Below, one piece after another: positions 49,544 to 59,171 of a stretch of 64,000 nt of DNA. The stretch's first letter is position 1, and the number at the start of each line of letters is the position of its first letter. Source of the stretch: Mesorhizobium sp. SARCC-RB16n (GTDB taxonomy: Bacteria; Pseudomonadota; Alphaproteobacteria; Rhizobiales; Rhizobiaceae); contig NZ_ML703306.1 in the NCBI RefSeq assembly GCF_008520305.1, forward strand, positions 1-64,000, written 5' to 3'. The position numbers and the translations under genes are program-made. The notes below the pieces were generated by a model. It was given only the letters and a program-made list of their open reading frames with translations, searched no databases and had not been told where the DNA came from.

Positions 49544-51184
49544 ATGAAATTCATGCTGACCGACCGCAAGCTCCACCCGCGCGCCAAACCCGTCGCCGAC
49601 GATTTCAGGAAGGGCGGCATCAGCCGCCGCGAATATCTGGCGCTGATGGCCGGGCTCGGCGTCAGCGCCGCCGGCGCCTTTACCCTGGGCGGTCTGACCG
49701 CGACCCCAGTCCGCGCCGCCGAGCCGAAGAAGGGCGGAACCTTGCGCGTCGCCATGAACGTCAAGGGCTTCAAGGACCCGCGCACCTTCGACGGCGTCGA
49801 AATGTCCAACGTCGCCCGCCACTGCAACGAATACCTGGTGCGCTGGAACACCGATTTTACATTCGAGCCCTGGCTCCTGGAAAAATGGGAGATGAGCGAC
49901 GACGCCAAAACCCTGACGCTGCACGTGCGCAAGGGCATTTCGTGGTCGAACGGCGATGCCTTCAACGCCGACGACGTCGTCCACAACCTCACCCGCTGGT
50001 GCGAGGCCGGCGTTGCCGGCAATTCGGTCGCCGCGCGCATGGGCGCTCTGGTCAATGCCGACACCAAGAAGGTGGTCGATGGCGGCATCGAGAAGGTCGA
50101 TGACTTCACCATCAAGCTCAATTTGCCAAAACCCGACATTTCGCTGATCGCCGGCATGGCCGACTATCCCGCGCTGATCATGCATCGCTCCTATGACGGC
50201 AACGGCGACCCGCTGAAGGCGCTGGCCATCACCACCGGCCCCTGCGAGCTGGTCAAATGGGACGCCGAGACCGGCGCCGAGGTCAAGCGCAAGGACAAGC
50301 CGTGGTGGAAGGGCGAGTTCTACCTCGATGGCATCCAGTGGATCGACTACGGCTCCGACCCCAACGCCATGCTGTCGGCGTTCGAATCCGGCGAGATCGA
50401 CACCGACCACGAAACCGCCTCCGACGCCGTCTCGCAGACGGAAAAGATGGGGCTGAAGAATTCCGAGATCGCCACCGGCTCGACCATCGTCGCCCGCTTC
50501 AATGTCGGCAATCTGCCCTATGACGACGTCAAGGTGCGCCGCGCCGCGCAGCTCGCCGTCGACAATTCCGCCGTGCTGAAGCTCGGCCTCGATGGCCGCG
50601 GCAAGCCCGCCGACAACCACCATGTCGGCCCCATGCACCCCGAATATGCCGATATCGGCCCCGCCAAACGCGACGTCGAGCAGGCCAGGAAGCTGCTCGC
50701 CGAATCCGGCAAGGCGGACCATGAATACGAGCTGATCTCGGTCGACGTCGAATGGCAGAAGAACACGGCGGACGCCATCGCCGCTCAGATCCGCGAGGCC
50801 GGCCTCAAGATCAAGCGCACCGTGCTGCCCGCCGCCACCTTCTGGAACGACTGGAGCAAGTTCCCCTACTCCTGCACCGAATGGCTCGGCCGCCCGCTCG
50901 GCGTCCAGGTGCTGGCGCTGGCGTACAAATCCGGCGCCGCCTGGAACGAAAGCGCCTACGCCAACAAGGAGTTCGACGAGCTGCTCGACAAGGCGCTGGC
51001 CATGCCGGATCCTGCAGCCCGCAAGGAGATCATGGCCAAGATCGAACAGAATTTGCGCGACTCCGGCATCATCATCCAGCCCTACTGGCGCTCGGTCTAC
51101 CGCACCTACCGCAAAGGCATCGAAGGCTGCGAACAGCACCAGGCGCTGGAACAGCATTTCGAAAAGGTCTGGATTGAGAGTTGA
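49544..51184 (+). CDS. Extracytoplasmic solute-binding protein, peptide/opine ABC type, Tat-exported
   Basis: A 546-residue family 5 (DppA/OppA-like) binding protein. Residues about 27-60 form a twin-arginine signal ([20 protein letters not shown]), so it is probably exported folded. The mature protein begins [13 protein letters not shown], and family features include [24 protein letters not shown] in pieces and DSKKFD-like middle segments. ATG 49544 follows GAGGGAACG. No permease or ATPase gene is adjacent, which is unusual; it must share a transporter elsewhere. Substrate unknown. Confidence 0.9.
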   Translation: MKFMLTDRKLHPRAKPVADDFRKGGISRREYLALMAGLGVSAAGAFTLGGLTATPVRAAEPKKGGTLRVAMNVKGFKDPRTFDGVEMSNVARHCNEYLVRWNTDFTFEPWLLEKWEMSDDAKTLTLHVRKGISWSNGDAFNADDVVHNLTRWCEAGVAGNSVAARMGALVNADTKKVVDGGIEKVDDFTIKLNLPKPDISLIAGMADYPALIMHRSYDGNGDPLKALAITTGPCELVKWDAETGAEVKRKDKPWWKGEFYLDGIQWIDYGSDPNAMLSAFESGEIDTDHETASDAVSQTEKMGLKNSEIATGSTIVARFNVGNLPYDDVKVRRAAQLAVDNSAVLKLGLDGRGKPADNHHVGPMHPEYADIGPAKRDVEQARKLLAESGKADHEYELISVDVEWQKNTADAIAAQIREAGLKIKRTVLPAATFWNDWSKFPYSCTEWLGRPLGVQVLALAYKSGAAWNESAYANKEFDELLDKALAMPDPAARKEIMAKIEQNLRDSGIIIQPYWRSVYRTYRKGIEGCEQHQALEQHFEKVWIES

Positions 51185-51200
51185 GGTTCGCCAGTCTTGG

Positions 51201-51383
51201 CTTCCTCTCCCTCCGGAGGGGGGAGAGGTGGCGCTGCGAAGCAGCGACGGAGTGGGGGAACCCACCTGGCAACCGCGAACGGACATAGCGCAAGCATCGC
51301 CTCGCCGTGCGTCCAAGGGTCGACCCCCACTCCGTCGAGCTTCGCTCGACACCTCTCCCCCGATCGACGGGGGAGAGGAAAGG
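51201..51383. repeat. RIME-like composite repeat, family A (copy 5)
   Basis: CTTCCTCTCCCTCCGGAGGG and GCTGCGAAGCAGCGACGGAG on the left, CCCACTCCGTCGAGCTTCGC and CTCCCCCGATCGACGGGGGA on the right. A half-unit of family B (GGCAGGCAGGTGAGGGGCAG) follows near 51410-51437. The rest up to 51583 shows no gene. Confidence 0.85.
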
Positions 51384-51583
51384 CCCCCTTCCTCAACTGC
51401 TGCGAAGGGTGGGCAGGCAGGTGAGGGGCAGCGCCAACGCTCATCGTTTGGGGAAAATGGCCGGCGCGCATGCCGGTGAGACAATTGCCTGAGCCCCGCG
51501 CCGGCCACTAGCGACCTTATAAAGGTCCGCCGCCCGATTTATGTACCGGCACCGTGCTGCGCGATCAACCAAGTCGGGAGATT

Positions 51584-51599
51584 GGTACGAATTCGTACC
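51584..51599. promoter_or_regulatory. Perfect 16-base palindrome, candidate operator
   Basis: GGTACGAATTCGTACC is a perfect 16-base palindrome outside the repeat families. It lies about 90 bases beyond the 3' end of the RiPP-like gene. It could be a regulator binding site for an unannotated transcript; no cognate regulator is adjacent. Confidence 0.5.
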
Positions 51600-51685
51600 G
51601 ACCCTCACGGGAGGCTTCGGATCGCAGTCGGCGACACGCTGGAAAAAGTCGCCGTTCAGCGCCAGCGCGGGCCTTGCAGCGGAAG

Positions 51686-51781
51686 CTATCCGCAGGGTTG
51701 CGATACCGGACAGGCTATGGCCGTCACGGCCGAAAGCTTCTCGCGCTTGCTCAGCGTCGGCTTTGCATAGGTCTTTTTCAT
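51686..51781 (-). CDS. Putative RiPP precursor peptide (lasso-leader-like), 31 residues
   Basis: A 31-codon gene with a strong ribosome site (AGGGGGA about seven bases before ATG 51781). The peptide begins MKKTYAKPTLSKREKL and ends AIACPVSQPCG. The Y-x-x-P-x-L leader pattern followed by a T-A boundary resembles leaders of lasso-type and related short RiPP precursors seen in alphaproteobacteria. The putative core has two cysteines six residues apart. No cyclase, protease, PqqD-like protein or exporter is nearby, so any maturation enzymes must be elsewhere. The GGGGGA ribosome site and leader make chance unlikely; the product is unknown. Confidence 0.68.
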   Translation of the reverse strand: MKKTYAKPTLSKREKLSAVTAIACPVSQPCG

Positions 51782-51889
51782 GAAAATTCCCCCTGGCCCC
51801 CAATGGCTGAGGTCCAAAGGCGCCGGTATTCGCCCGATGTCAATGCGGGGCGGCCGTGGTTCGGGGCGCACTGTACAATTGCCAAGGTC

Positions 51890-52119
51890 GGCGCTGCCCC
51901 TCACTGTCCTGCCGGACATCTCTCCCCGTAAACGGGGCGAGAGGGCTGGGCGCAACGCCGACGCCTTTCTTGCAACGCCGACAATTGCCGAAAGCAGGTG
52001 CAATAAGCGTCCCTCGCCCCGTATACGGGGAGTTGAGGAGCGGTCCGCATAGCGGACGAAAAGCCAACTGCTTGGCTTTTCGAGCGACGAACGCCGGCAG
52101 GCAGGTGAGGGGCGGCGCC
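51890..52119. repeat. REP-like composite repeat, family B (copy 7), with a nested insert
   Basis: Left arm CTGCCCCTCACTGTCCTGCC and CCCGTAAACGGGGCGAGAG; right arm CCCCGTATACGGGGAG, then a foreign stretch of about 60 bases (52031-52091), and finally GCCGGCAGGCAGGTGAGGGG. The insert carries two hairpins. The copy lies upstream of the RiPP-like gene. Confidence 0.85.
52031..52091. repeat. Nested double-hairpin insert within a REP element
   Basis: GTCCGC-ATA-GCGGAC (52043-52057) is followed at once by AAAAGCCAA-CTGC-TTGGCTTTT (52059-52080). Both stems are perfect. The surrounding family B arm is interrupted by this insert, so it entered after the REP formed. Confidence 0.6.
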
Positions 52120-52144
52120 GACGCAGGAAACAAGGCGGCCCCGC

Positions 52145-52657
52145 TCACCGCGCCGGCCTCAGCAGCGTCCAGATCCAGCCGGCGAAGGTCAGCACCAGGA
52201 AGGGATAGCCTGCCGCTGGCAGCGGCGCCGAGGTCGGCAGCAGGGGCGCGCCCCACAGCACCATGCCCACCGACACCAGGAACAGCACGGCGGCAATGAG
52301 CGCGGTGATCCGCATCCACAGCGCGAAAATGTTCGGCACGCTGACCAGGATCAGCGCCGCCGCCCACAGCGAAATGCCGCCGACATAGGAAGGCACGCTG
52401 GCCTGCAACCCCGCCGCATTGCCGGCCAGAAGCAGGCTCTCGCCGGCCAGGAAGGTCAGGAAGCCAGCCGCCACGCAATCATTGCCGAGCCGCTGGTATT
52501 TCATCGTCAGCAGCGCGGTGGCCACCACCAGCGCCACGCCGTCGATCGCCCAGAGCGTTTCGCGCAGCGGCGCGCTGGCGACGAAGGTGCCGGCGAGGCC
52601 AAAGGCACCGCCGATGGCGAGGCCGAGAGAGGCGATGATGTCTGAGGTGGTGCGCAT
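52145..52657 (-). CDS. Polytopic membrane protein of unknown function
   Basis: A 170-residue protein with about five hydrophobic segments: IIASLGLAIGGAFGLAGTFV (8-27), a second near 36-50, CVAAGFLTFLAGESLLLAG, LWAAALILVSVPNIFALW and ITALIAAVLFLVSVGMVLWG. No family recognised. A truncated second copy of its middle part lies 0.4 kb upstream at 52998-53135. Confidence 0.72.
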   Translation of the reverse strand: MRTTSDIIASLGLAIGGAFGLAGTFVASAPLRETLWAIDGVALVVATALLTMKYQRLGNDCVAAGFLTFLAGESLLLAGNAAGLQASVPSYVGGISLWAAALILVSVPNIFALWMRITALIAAVLFLVSVGMVLWGAPLLPTSAPLPAAGYPFLVLTFAGWIWTLLRPAR

Positions 52658-52700
52658 GTGGTGTGTCTCTGAGAGCAGGATACGTCAGGGGGGAGCGTTC

Positions 52701-52988
52701 TCAAAGGTGATCCGGTGTCTCGGGCATCGGCCCGGTCAGCTCGAAATTCACCAATGTCGGCCCGCCATGGTTGCCATGCACGCGGGCCCTACGCACCGTC
52801 TGCCACGGCATCAGCGCGTCGCCGGCGCGCTTGTCGCGAAAGCCCTTGGCATCCACCGTCACCTGAACCCTGCTGTCGAACCCGCTGCTCGCTTTGAACA
52901 GCCCCCAGTCAAGGCAGCCCAAGGCAAAGACAAAAAGCGGGAACACCCGCCCGTGCGCACCATCCGACGACAGCGCCCGGAACCCCAA
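52701..52988 (-). pseudogene. Truncated PH-like (STM3941-type) protein fragment
   Basis: A 95-codon frame. FVFALGCLDWGLFKASSGF looks like a membrane segment running into a bacterial PH-like domain: VQVTVDAKGFRDKRAGDALM then PWQTVRRARVHGNHG. The domain is cut short at about half the usual length (ends TGPMPETPDHL). It lies between an intact membrane gene and a fragment of the same gene, so this zone is likely decaying. Confidence 0.5.
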
Positions 52989-52997
52989 CCCCGTCGC

Positions 52998-53135
52998 TCA
53001 CGGCGCAATGCCGGCATAGGAAGGCACGCCCGCCTGCAGCCCGGCCGCATTGCCGGCCAGAAGCAAGCTTTTGCCAGCGAGGAAAGCCAGGAAGCCGGCC
53101 GCGACGAGGTCATTGCCGAGCCGCCGGTATTGCAT
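52998..53135 (-). pseudogene. Fragment duplicate of the neighbouring membrane protein gene
   Basis: A 45-codon frame from ATG 53135 matches the middle of the 52145-52657 protein at most positions: RLGNDLVAAGFLAFLAGKS here against RLGNDCVAAGFLTFLAGES there, then LLLAGNAAGLQAGVPSY against LLLAGNAAGLQASVPSY. It lacks the rest of the gene. Confidence 0.82.
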
Positions 53136-53196
53136 CTAGCCTCCCAGACAGCAACGAAGTCTTGATCCGTGAGCTTAAATATCCACATCTTCGCTG

Positions 53197-55604
53197 CTAC
53201 CCGAGCATCGCCAGTAATTCTCCAAGATTGGCAACGCATTGCTCTACATGATGATGTTTCTTGGTGCCCCTTGGTATAAGCTTGGCTCGAGATATGACCT
53301 CTTCAGCACTCTTTCTAATAACATTCTTCTGATTTTCATCGTAGCTAGACCCGCGCGCTATAAAAAAAGGCAGATAGCCAGACGCCACCCTGAATGGATA
53401 GTACGCATCCTCTTCCTTTACCGCCTGCTTTATTAAAAGAGCGTGTGCTTCCAAGAACACCTTAAAATCGTCCCTATACGACATATCCTTGGTTCTGCTC
53501 TCTAGTAGGAAGCGCGCGTAATGATTATCAATCTGGAACGTATCAAAATTTCCTTTCCTGCTCGCATGGCTATAGGCTGTCCGAAAATGAATTTCGCAGG
53601 CCGGATAATTACCATCCTCAAGTCTGGATATTGCAAACTGCAGCCAGAACAATGGATTCCTAGCCATTGATGGAAGTTCTTTCAGGCGATCATAAATTAC
53701 CTTATATTTGTCGCCCATCTTTCTACGAGCAAATATCCGGTCTATAAAGCTGAATCGAATAAGCTCCTTCTGTAGTTCAAAGAACAGCCTATTTCTGCCA
53801 GCATTCTCACACTTCTTTACAACATTTACTATTAAATCGACGACGTAGTCCACATCCACAACATGCTGTAAAACATATTCGCCGAATATAGAAGATTTTA
53901 GGCGAATTGTCCCATGGCGCCTCTCTATCAATTCCATTGAGAACTGATTATTAATCAATTCCCTCTTGGTGAAGACGTCAATATCTGACAGTTGCCCCAC
54001 AAGCATTATGTCAGGATTGAAGCCCGCGATGTCCAAGAAAAGTGTTATGCAAACTATACGAAGAGATTCGCTACTTGGGTTCTCATTGAACGCCTTAATA
54101 ATCTTCTCTCGTATAGACGGCGATTGGAATAGTGAGACGAGTAAGTTACGGGCCTCTCCCTTGCACTCCTTGCTTACAAAATATTCTTCGTCGCTTTGAC
54201 TTTTGTTCGAGAAATCTGCCCAAAGGCCATTATCGTCAATAACTTTTACGAAAGCAGCTATATCATTTCTAGTCAATTTGTTGACGTCGTATTCTGTGTA
54301 ACCGTCTCCAAGAATCTCCGCCACCCGATATGACCTCAATTCATAAATCGATGAGCGAGTCATAGCGACAATAGATGCCCTGGGAACTTCAGACAAGATC
54401 ACTTTGACTGTTTGGGAAAATCGAAAAACATCATCGATAAAAAATATTGGCTCAACAAAGTGGCGCGATACAACCGACAAGTCTTGGCCGAGCGTCTCAT
54501 CGGAGGCATTCACGTGAAGAACTGTGCGGCCCTGCTGGAGTAGCCGCATTTTGAGCGATTCTGCCAAAACTGACTTGCCGTTACCCAAGTCTGAGTGAAG
54601 CAATATGCGGCATGGGCCCTCTGACAAACGGTCGAGTATTGCTTCCTCAACCTCCCTACGCACCACATAGGGAGTGCTCTGGACTCCTTGCCCCAATAGA
54701 GCAGCGCCCTCGATGCTGCCATACAAAAGCAATTTTAAAACGTCATCGCCGGTAGGTCGGCGAGAGTCGGTCGGCATTGCTTCCAACCTGAATGAAATTA
54801 GCTCTTTCGTAGTCCGATCCACATGCTTGGCTTGCCTGACAATCTCGGCAAACTGCTCGACTCCGATGTTTAGTACGGTTCCATACTGCTCAAGCTCTCT
54901 CTTCAGGACTGGGTCAATATCATCTACTTCGATAAAGAAAAGTCTCGATTTCAGCACCGGATCGGAGTATAATATTCGCGCAATATCGATATCATAAACA
55001 CTGTAACCTATTATGACGACGCATCCAGCGATCGATAGGTCTGTCTTAAACTTCCAATACCAAGGCGATTCGATGAATGTATTGGTTAGATAGCTTGCCT
55101 TCGTCAATTTAATTCGAGTCGCGAAATCGGGGAAGGCCACGCCATCCAAAATTCCGTTTATATGTACAACTGACGTTGTATTATTCTTTTCCAGAAAATA
55201 TTGGGAAGCTGTACAATCTATAGGGGTTGAATTGATCTTCTTCTTAGACCTAGCAATCTCGATTACATTGTCGTAGTTTGTAGTGTATATTCTCTTCCAT
55301 GCAAAGCCGGTTATATCCTCGATATATGGAGGTATTTCGTCAGGCGTCAGCTTTTCTTTTAAAAGTTCGAATAGATCGAGCTCACCAATCTGATGTATGT
55401 ACTCTCTGGATATGGTATCGAGTTCGTACTTTAGAGGCATTTTCAGCCGCTCATGAAGCAGCCTCACCAAAGCTCTCCCCGTCGGCAGCGGGTCTTTGTT
55501 TTTGTCTAACGCATTTGCTGAGAAACCAGAGCCAACAAAGAGAAGGGGAAACGAAGATGATAACCCTCGATGAGCGCAGCTAAAGCATCCCGATCACCAC
55601 TCAT
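53197..55604 (-). pseudogene. SIR2-STAND protein (probable antiphage NADase/NTPase), apparent N-terminal frameshift
   Basis: An AT-rich gene in a GC-rich region, so probably acquired. Numbered on the frame-corrected protein of about 802 residues. The SIR2-like domain has LLFVGSGFSANA (about 21-32), TTNYDN (108), HINGILDG with catalytic His148, and GYSVYDIDIARIL. The STAND-type NTPase follows: Walker A SDLGNGKS (338-345), Walker B IFFIDD (about 387-392). A long helical C-terminus resembles repeat sensors. The good start ATG 55604 (MSGDRDALAALIEGYHLRFP) is one frame away from LLFVGSG; one more C in the run at 55545-55548 would join them. Without it the frame opens only at TTG 55470, past the glycine motif. 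Relatives deplete NAD on phage sensing. Confidence 0.8.
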
Positions 55605-55730
55605 TCCCCACCACCCTCGTCTGGCGTATCCGTCATTCCGCCGTTTGCTAGTGGAAGTTAATTGATTTTTGCATCTTAACGCAAGGCAGCAGTAACTTGC
55701 GCCTGAGGTATGCATCGCGCGAAAGTGTCC

Positions 55731-57536
55731 TCAATCGCCCATCTTCAGCGCCTGGATAAACGCCTCCTGCGGGATATCCACTTTCCCAAACTGCCGCATC
55801 CGCTTCTTGCCCTCTTTCTGCTTGTCGAGCAGCTTGCGTTTGCGGCTTACGTCGCCGCCGTAGCATTTGGCGGTGACGTCCTTGCGCAGCGCCGAGATGG
55901 TTTCGCGGGCGATGACCTTGCCGCCGATCGCGGCCTGGATCGGGATCTTGAAGAGGTGGTGCGGGATCAGCTCCTTCAGCTTCTCGCACATCTGCCGGCC
56001 GCGCTTTTCCGCCGCCGTGCGGTGGACCAGCATCGACAGCGCGTCGACCGGCTCCTCGTTGACCAGGATCGACATCTTCACCAGGTCGCCTTCGCGGTAG
56101 TCGGTCAGGTGATAGTCGAAGGAGGCATAGCCTTTTGAAATCGACTTCAGCCGGTCGTAGAAATCGAAGACGACTTCGTTGAGCGGCAGATCGTAGGTCA
56201 ACATGGCACGCTTGCCGACATAGGACAGGTCGGCCTGGATGCCGCGCCGGTCCTGGCAGAGTTTCAATATGCCGCCGAGATAGTCGTCGGGGGTCAGGAT
56301 CGTGGCGCGGATCCACGGCTCCTCGATGGCCGAGATTTTCACCACGTCGGGCATGTCGGCCGGGTTGTGCAGTTCCTTCACCGAGCCGTCATTGAGCAGC
56401 AGCCGGTAGACGACCGATGGCGCGGTGGCGATCAGGTCGAGGTTGAACTCGCGCTCCAGCCGCTCCTGGATGATTTCGAGATGCAGCAGGCCAAGGAAGC
56501 CGCAGCGATAGCCGAAGCCGAGCGCGGCACTGGTTTCCATCTCATAAGAGAAGGAAGCGTCGTTGAGGCGCAGCTTGCCGACGGCGGCGCGCAGATCCTC
56601 GAAGTCGGCGGCGTCGACCGGGAACAGGCCGCAGAACACCACCGGCTGCGCCGGCTTGAAGCCGGGCAGGGCGTGCGCCGTCTGGCGCTTGTCCTCGGTG
56701 ATGGTGTCGCCGACGCGGGTGTCGGCCACTTCCTTGATCGAGCCGGTGAAGAAACCGAACTCGCCGGGGCCGAGCTCGTCGACATTGATGCGGGCGGGCG
56801 TGAACACGCCGGTGCGCTCGACCAGGTATTTGGCACCCGTGCCCATCATGCGGATGGTCTGGCCCTTTTTCAGCACGCCGTCGATGATGCGCACCAGCAC
56901 GATGACGCCGAGATAGGCATCGTACCAGCTGTCGACCAGCATGGCTTTGAGCGGCGCCGTGGCATCGCCTTCGCGCGGCGGCGGCAATTGGTGGACGATG
57001 GCTTCGAGCACGTCGGGAATGCCAAGCCCGGTCTTGGCCGAGATCAGCACGGCGTTGGAAGCGTCGATGCCGATCACCTCCTCGACCTGCTCGCGGATGC
57101 GCTCGGGCTCGGCGGCCGGCAGATCGACCTTGTTCAGCACCACCACGATCTCGTGGTTGTTGTCGATCGCCTGGTAGACATTGGCCAGCGTCTGCGCCTC
57201 GACGCCCTGGGAAGCGTCGACCACCAGCAGCGAGCCCTCGCAGGCGGCCAGCGAGCGCGACACTTCATAGGCGAAGTCGACATGGCCGGGCGTGTCGATG
57301 AGGTTGAGGATATAGTCCTCGCCATTGTTGGCGCGGTATTTCAGCCGCACCGTCTGTGCCTTGATGGTGATGCCGCGCTCGCGCTCGATGTCCATCGAGT
57401 CCAGCACCTGTTCCTTCATGTCGCGCAACTCCAGCCCGCCGGTGGACTGGATCAGGCGGTCGGCAAGCGTGGATTTGCCATGGTCGATATGGGCGACAAT
57501 GGAGAAATTTCTGATGTGGTCGAGGGGCGTGCTCAT
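55731..57536 (-). CDS. lepA: Elongation factor 4 (LepA)
   Basis: A 601-residue ribosome-associated GTPase that back-translocates or assists 30S assembly. G1 [15 protein letters not shown]2 [14 protein letters not shown]3 DTPGHVDF, G4 NKVDLP, then EF4-specific C-terminus [26 protein letters not shown] in its usual place. ATG 57536 gives the standard [20 protein letters not shown]; a longer frame to 57605 is Ala/Pro-rich and unlikely. The SIR2-STAND gene and the debris zone lie downstream of it. Confidence 0.97.
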   Translation of the reverse strand: MSTPLDHIRNFSIVAHIDHGKSTLADRLIQSTGGLELRDMKEQVLDSMDIERERGITIKAQTVRLKYRANNGEDYILNLIDTPGHVDFAYEVSRSLAACEGSLLVVDASQGVEAQTLANVYQAIDNNHEIVVVLNKVDLPAAEPERIREQVEEVIGIDASNAVLISAKTGLGIPDVLEAIVHQLPPPREGDATAPLKAMLVDSWYDAYLGVIVLVRIIDGVLKKGQTIRMMGTGAKYLVERTGVFTPARINVDELGPGEFGFFTGSIKEVADTRVGDTITEDKRQTAHALPGFKPAQPVVFCGLFPVDAADFEDLRAAVGKLRLNDASFSYEMETSAALGFGYRCGFLGLLHLEIIQERLEREFNLDLIATAPSVVYRLLLNDGSVKELHNPADMPDVVKISAIEEPWIRATILTPDDYLGGILKLCQDRRGIQADLSYVGKRAMLTYDLPLNEVVFDFYDRLKSISKGYASFDYHLTDYREGDLVKMSILVNEEPVDALSMLVHRTAAEKRGRQMCEKLKELIPHHLFKIPIQAAIGGKVIARETISALRKDVTAKCYGGDVSRKRKLLDKQKEGKKRMRQFGKVDIPQEAFIQALKMGD

Positions 57537-57744
57537 GCCGCGCGCTTTAGCAGGGGCGGCAAGCGGCGGCAAGGCTTGCGGCGCAAGGGCTCCCTTGCCG
57601 CTCACAAAGCGGTGACATCAGCCAAAAAACCGCGAAAACCGCCCCGTGGGCGAAGAATGCGTAAACTTTGATCGATCACATTAGACCTTGGTTTGCCGGC
57701 CGTGTGGTAAGTGCACGAACGCTAATGTCTGTCGGGGGTTGGAA

Positions 57745-58824
57745 ATGTTCAGGATTTTGCTCGGCTTTGCCCGTTCCCGCAGCGGGTCGATGATGCCGCT
57801 CTTCCTGGTGAGCCTGATGCCGCTGATCGCGGTCATCGGCTTTTCGGTCGACTATACCAGCGCGGTCCAGACCAGGTCCAACCAGCAGCAGGCGCTGGAT
57901 GCCGCGATCCTGACGATCACCACAATGGACACCACGTCGACGTTGGCGCAGCGCCAGACGCTGCTGCAGAATTCCTTCATAGCCAACGGCGGACAAGGCA
58001 CCGCGACGCTGACCAATTTCGTGGCCGGCACCACCGCCACCGCCACCACCGCGCAGGCCACGGCAAGTTTCGCCATGCCGACCGTGTTCATGAGCATCGC
58101 CAGGATCAACACCGTGCCGATCGCCGTGGGCGCAGCGGTCAGCAAGCCGCCAGCGCTGGTCCAGGCCACCTTCAAGGTCTCCGGCGTGTCGGGTTACTGG
58201 AACAAGACGATGACGCTTTACGGCACGCAATTCGGCGCGACGACGGCCAAGGCGCTGATGACGATCGACTATAAATATGGCGGCACCGGAGATCCGAAGG
58301 GCTATGGCACCACCAATGTCAACGTCCTCACCACCGATTCAGCTGGCAGAACCGTCACCACGCTGGTCCAGACGCAGGTCTGCAGCCTTGGCAGAAACCC
58401 ACCCGCCGGTGTGACGCTCCAGAAAGATGCGAATGGCACGTACTATTACTGCGTCGACACGATGTATCCCGCCAACGGCCCCGGCGCATCGATCGACGTC
58501 AGCCAGATGGGTGGCCTCAGTCTGCAGATGTATGTGCCATCAGGGAACCCGCAGTACCTCAAGTCGAATGATCCGACCACCTCCAACCGACTCTACAGCG
58601 GGGTCAAGGATCCGGTGACCAACGCTGTCACTTATAATGAGACCGCGACCGGCCAGGTCGTCGATATCTTCGGCCTCGTGCCTTGCGGCTCGACAGCCTA
58701 TCAGGCCTGGGAAGACGGCGGCAACCCGGTCCCGGCGCCTGTCACCAACGCCGACTTCTTCTACAACGTCACCGGCAAATGCGACTTCAACAAGCGGCCC
58801 TCGGACACCGCGCTGACGCAGTGA
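57745..58824 (+). CDS. TadG-like pilus assembly/TadE-type membrane protein
   Basis: A 359-residue protein with the TadE/TadG N-terminus: SRSGSMMPLFLVSLMPLIAV (about 12-31), one transmembrane helix, then DYTSAVQTRSNQQQALDAA. The remainder is extracytoplasmic, Thr/Ala-rich, with four cysteines. Full TadG proteins are often longer and carry a von Willebrand domain, which I do not see. No other tad genes are near, so it is an isolated paralogue. Confidence 0.82.
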   Translation: MFRILLGFARSRSGSMMPLFLVSLMPLIAVIGFSVDYTSAVQTRSNQQQALDAAILTITTMDTTSTLAQRQTLLQNSFIANGGQGTATLTNFVAGTTATATTAQATASFAMPTVFMSIARINTVPIAVGAAVSKPPALVQATFKVSGVSGYWNKTMTLYGTQFGATTAKALMTIDYKYGGTGDPKGYGTTNVNVLTTDSAGRTVTTLVQTQVCSLGRNPPAGVTLQKDANGTYYYCVDTMYPANGPGASIDVSQMGGLSLQMYVPSGNPQYLKSNDPTTSNRLYSGVKDPVTNAVTYNETATGQVVDIFGLVPCGSTAYQAWEDGGNPVPAPVTNADFFYNVTGKCDFNKRPSDTALTQ

Positions 58825-58842
58825 CGCTGGCGATCTCCCCAC

Positions 58843-59025
58843 TTGTGGGGGAGATGGCCGGCAGGCCAGAGGGGGGCGCTGCCCCACCGACCTTGCCAGA
58901 TCCACGATATCCGCCCGGCTTTTCCCGGCAATTTCCCGTCGTCTGTTTAAACGCACCGGCGTAGCCGCTCTACGACGCCCTCTCTGTCCTGCCGGACATC
59001 TCCCCCACGAGGGGGGAGATTGGAT
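58843..59025. repeat. REP-like repeat, diverged family B variant (copy 8)
   Basis: GATCTCCCCACTTGTGGGGG and GGCCGGCAGGCCAGAGGGGG on the left; CTCTGTCCTGCCGGACATCT and CCCCCACGAGGGGGGAGATT on the right. It keeps the layout but replaces the TATAC core, so it is a sister family. Confidence 0.78.
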
Positions 59026-59171
59026 GCGGCGACCGTTTTCGCCAATCTCCGACGCCCGCAAAGAAAAGGGCGCCCCAATCACAAACCGGTGAGCGTTGTA
59101 ACGAAGTTCGTAGCGGCGGCGAAGTGGGGACATGACGGGCGCATCGTGGCGCCCTCCCAGGGAGCAAGCCG

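Noticed and set aside
49391-51508. 705-residue frame opposite the solute-binding protein gene
   Set aside because: Gly/Val-rich antisense composition and no domain; the sense frame has a Tat signal and family motifs.
51441-51803. 120-residue minus-strand frame overlapping the RiPP-like gene
   Set aside because: No ribosome site as strong as that of the 31-codon gene and no recognisable domain; composition is as expected by chance.
54505-54525. parS-like ATTCACGTGAAGA inside the SIR2-STAND gene
   Set aside because: Only a partial match to the parS palindrome, in an AT-rich foreign gene far from the cluster; probably chance.
55710-56138. 142-residue plus-strand frame opposite lepA
   Set aside because: Antisense to a conserved gene; no domain.
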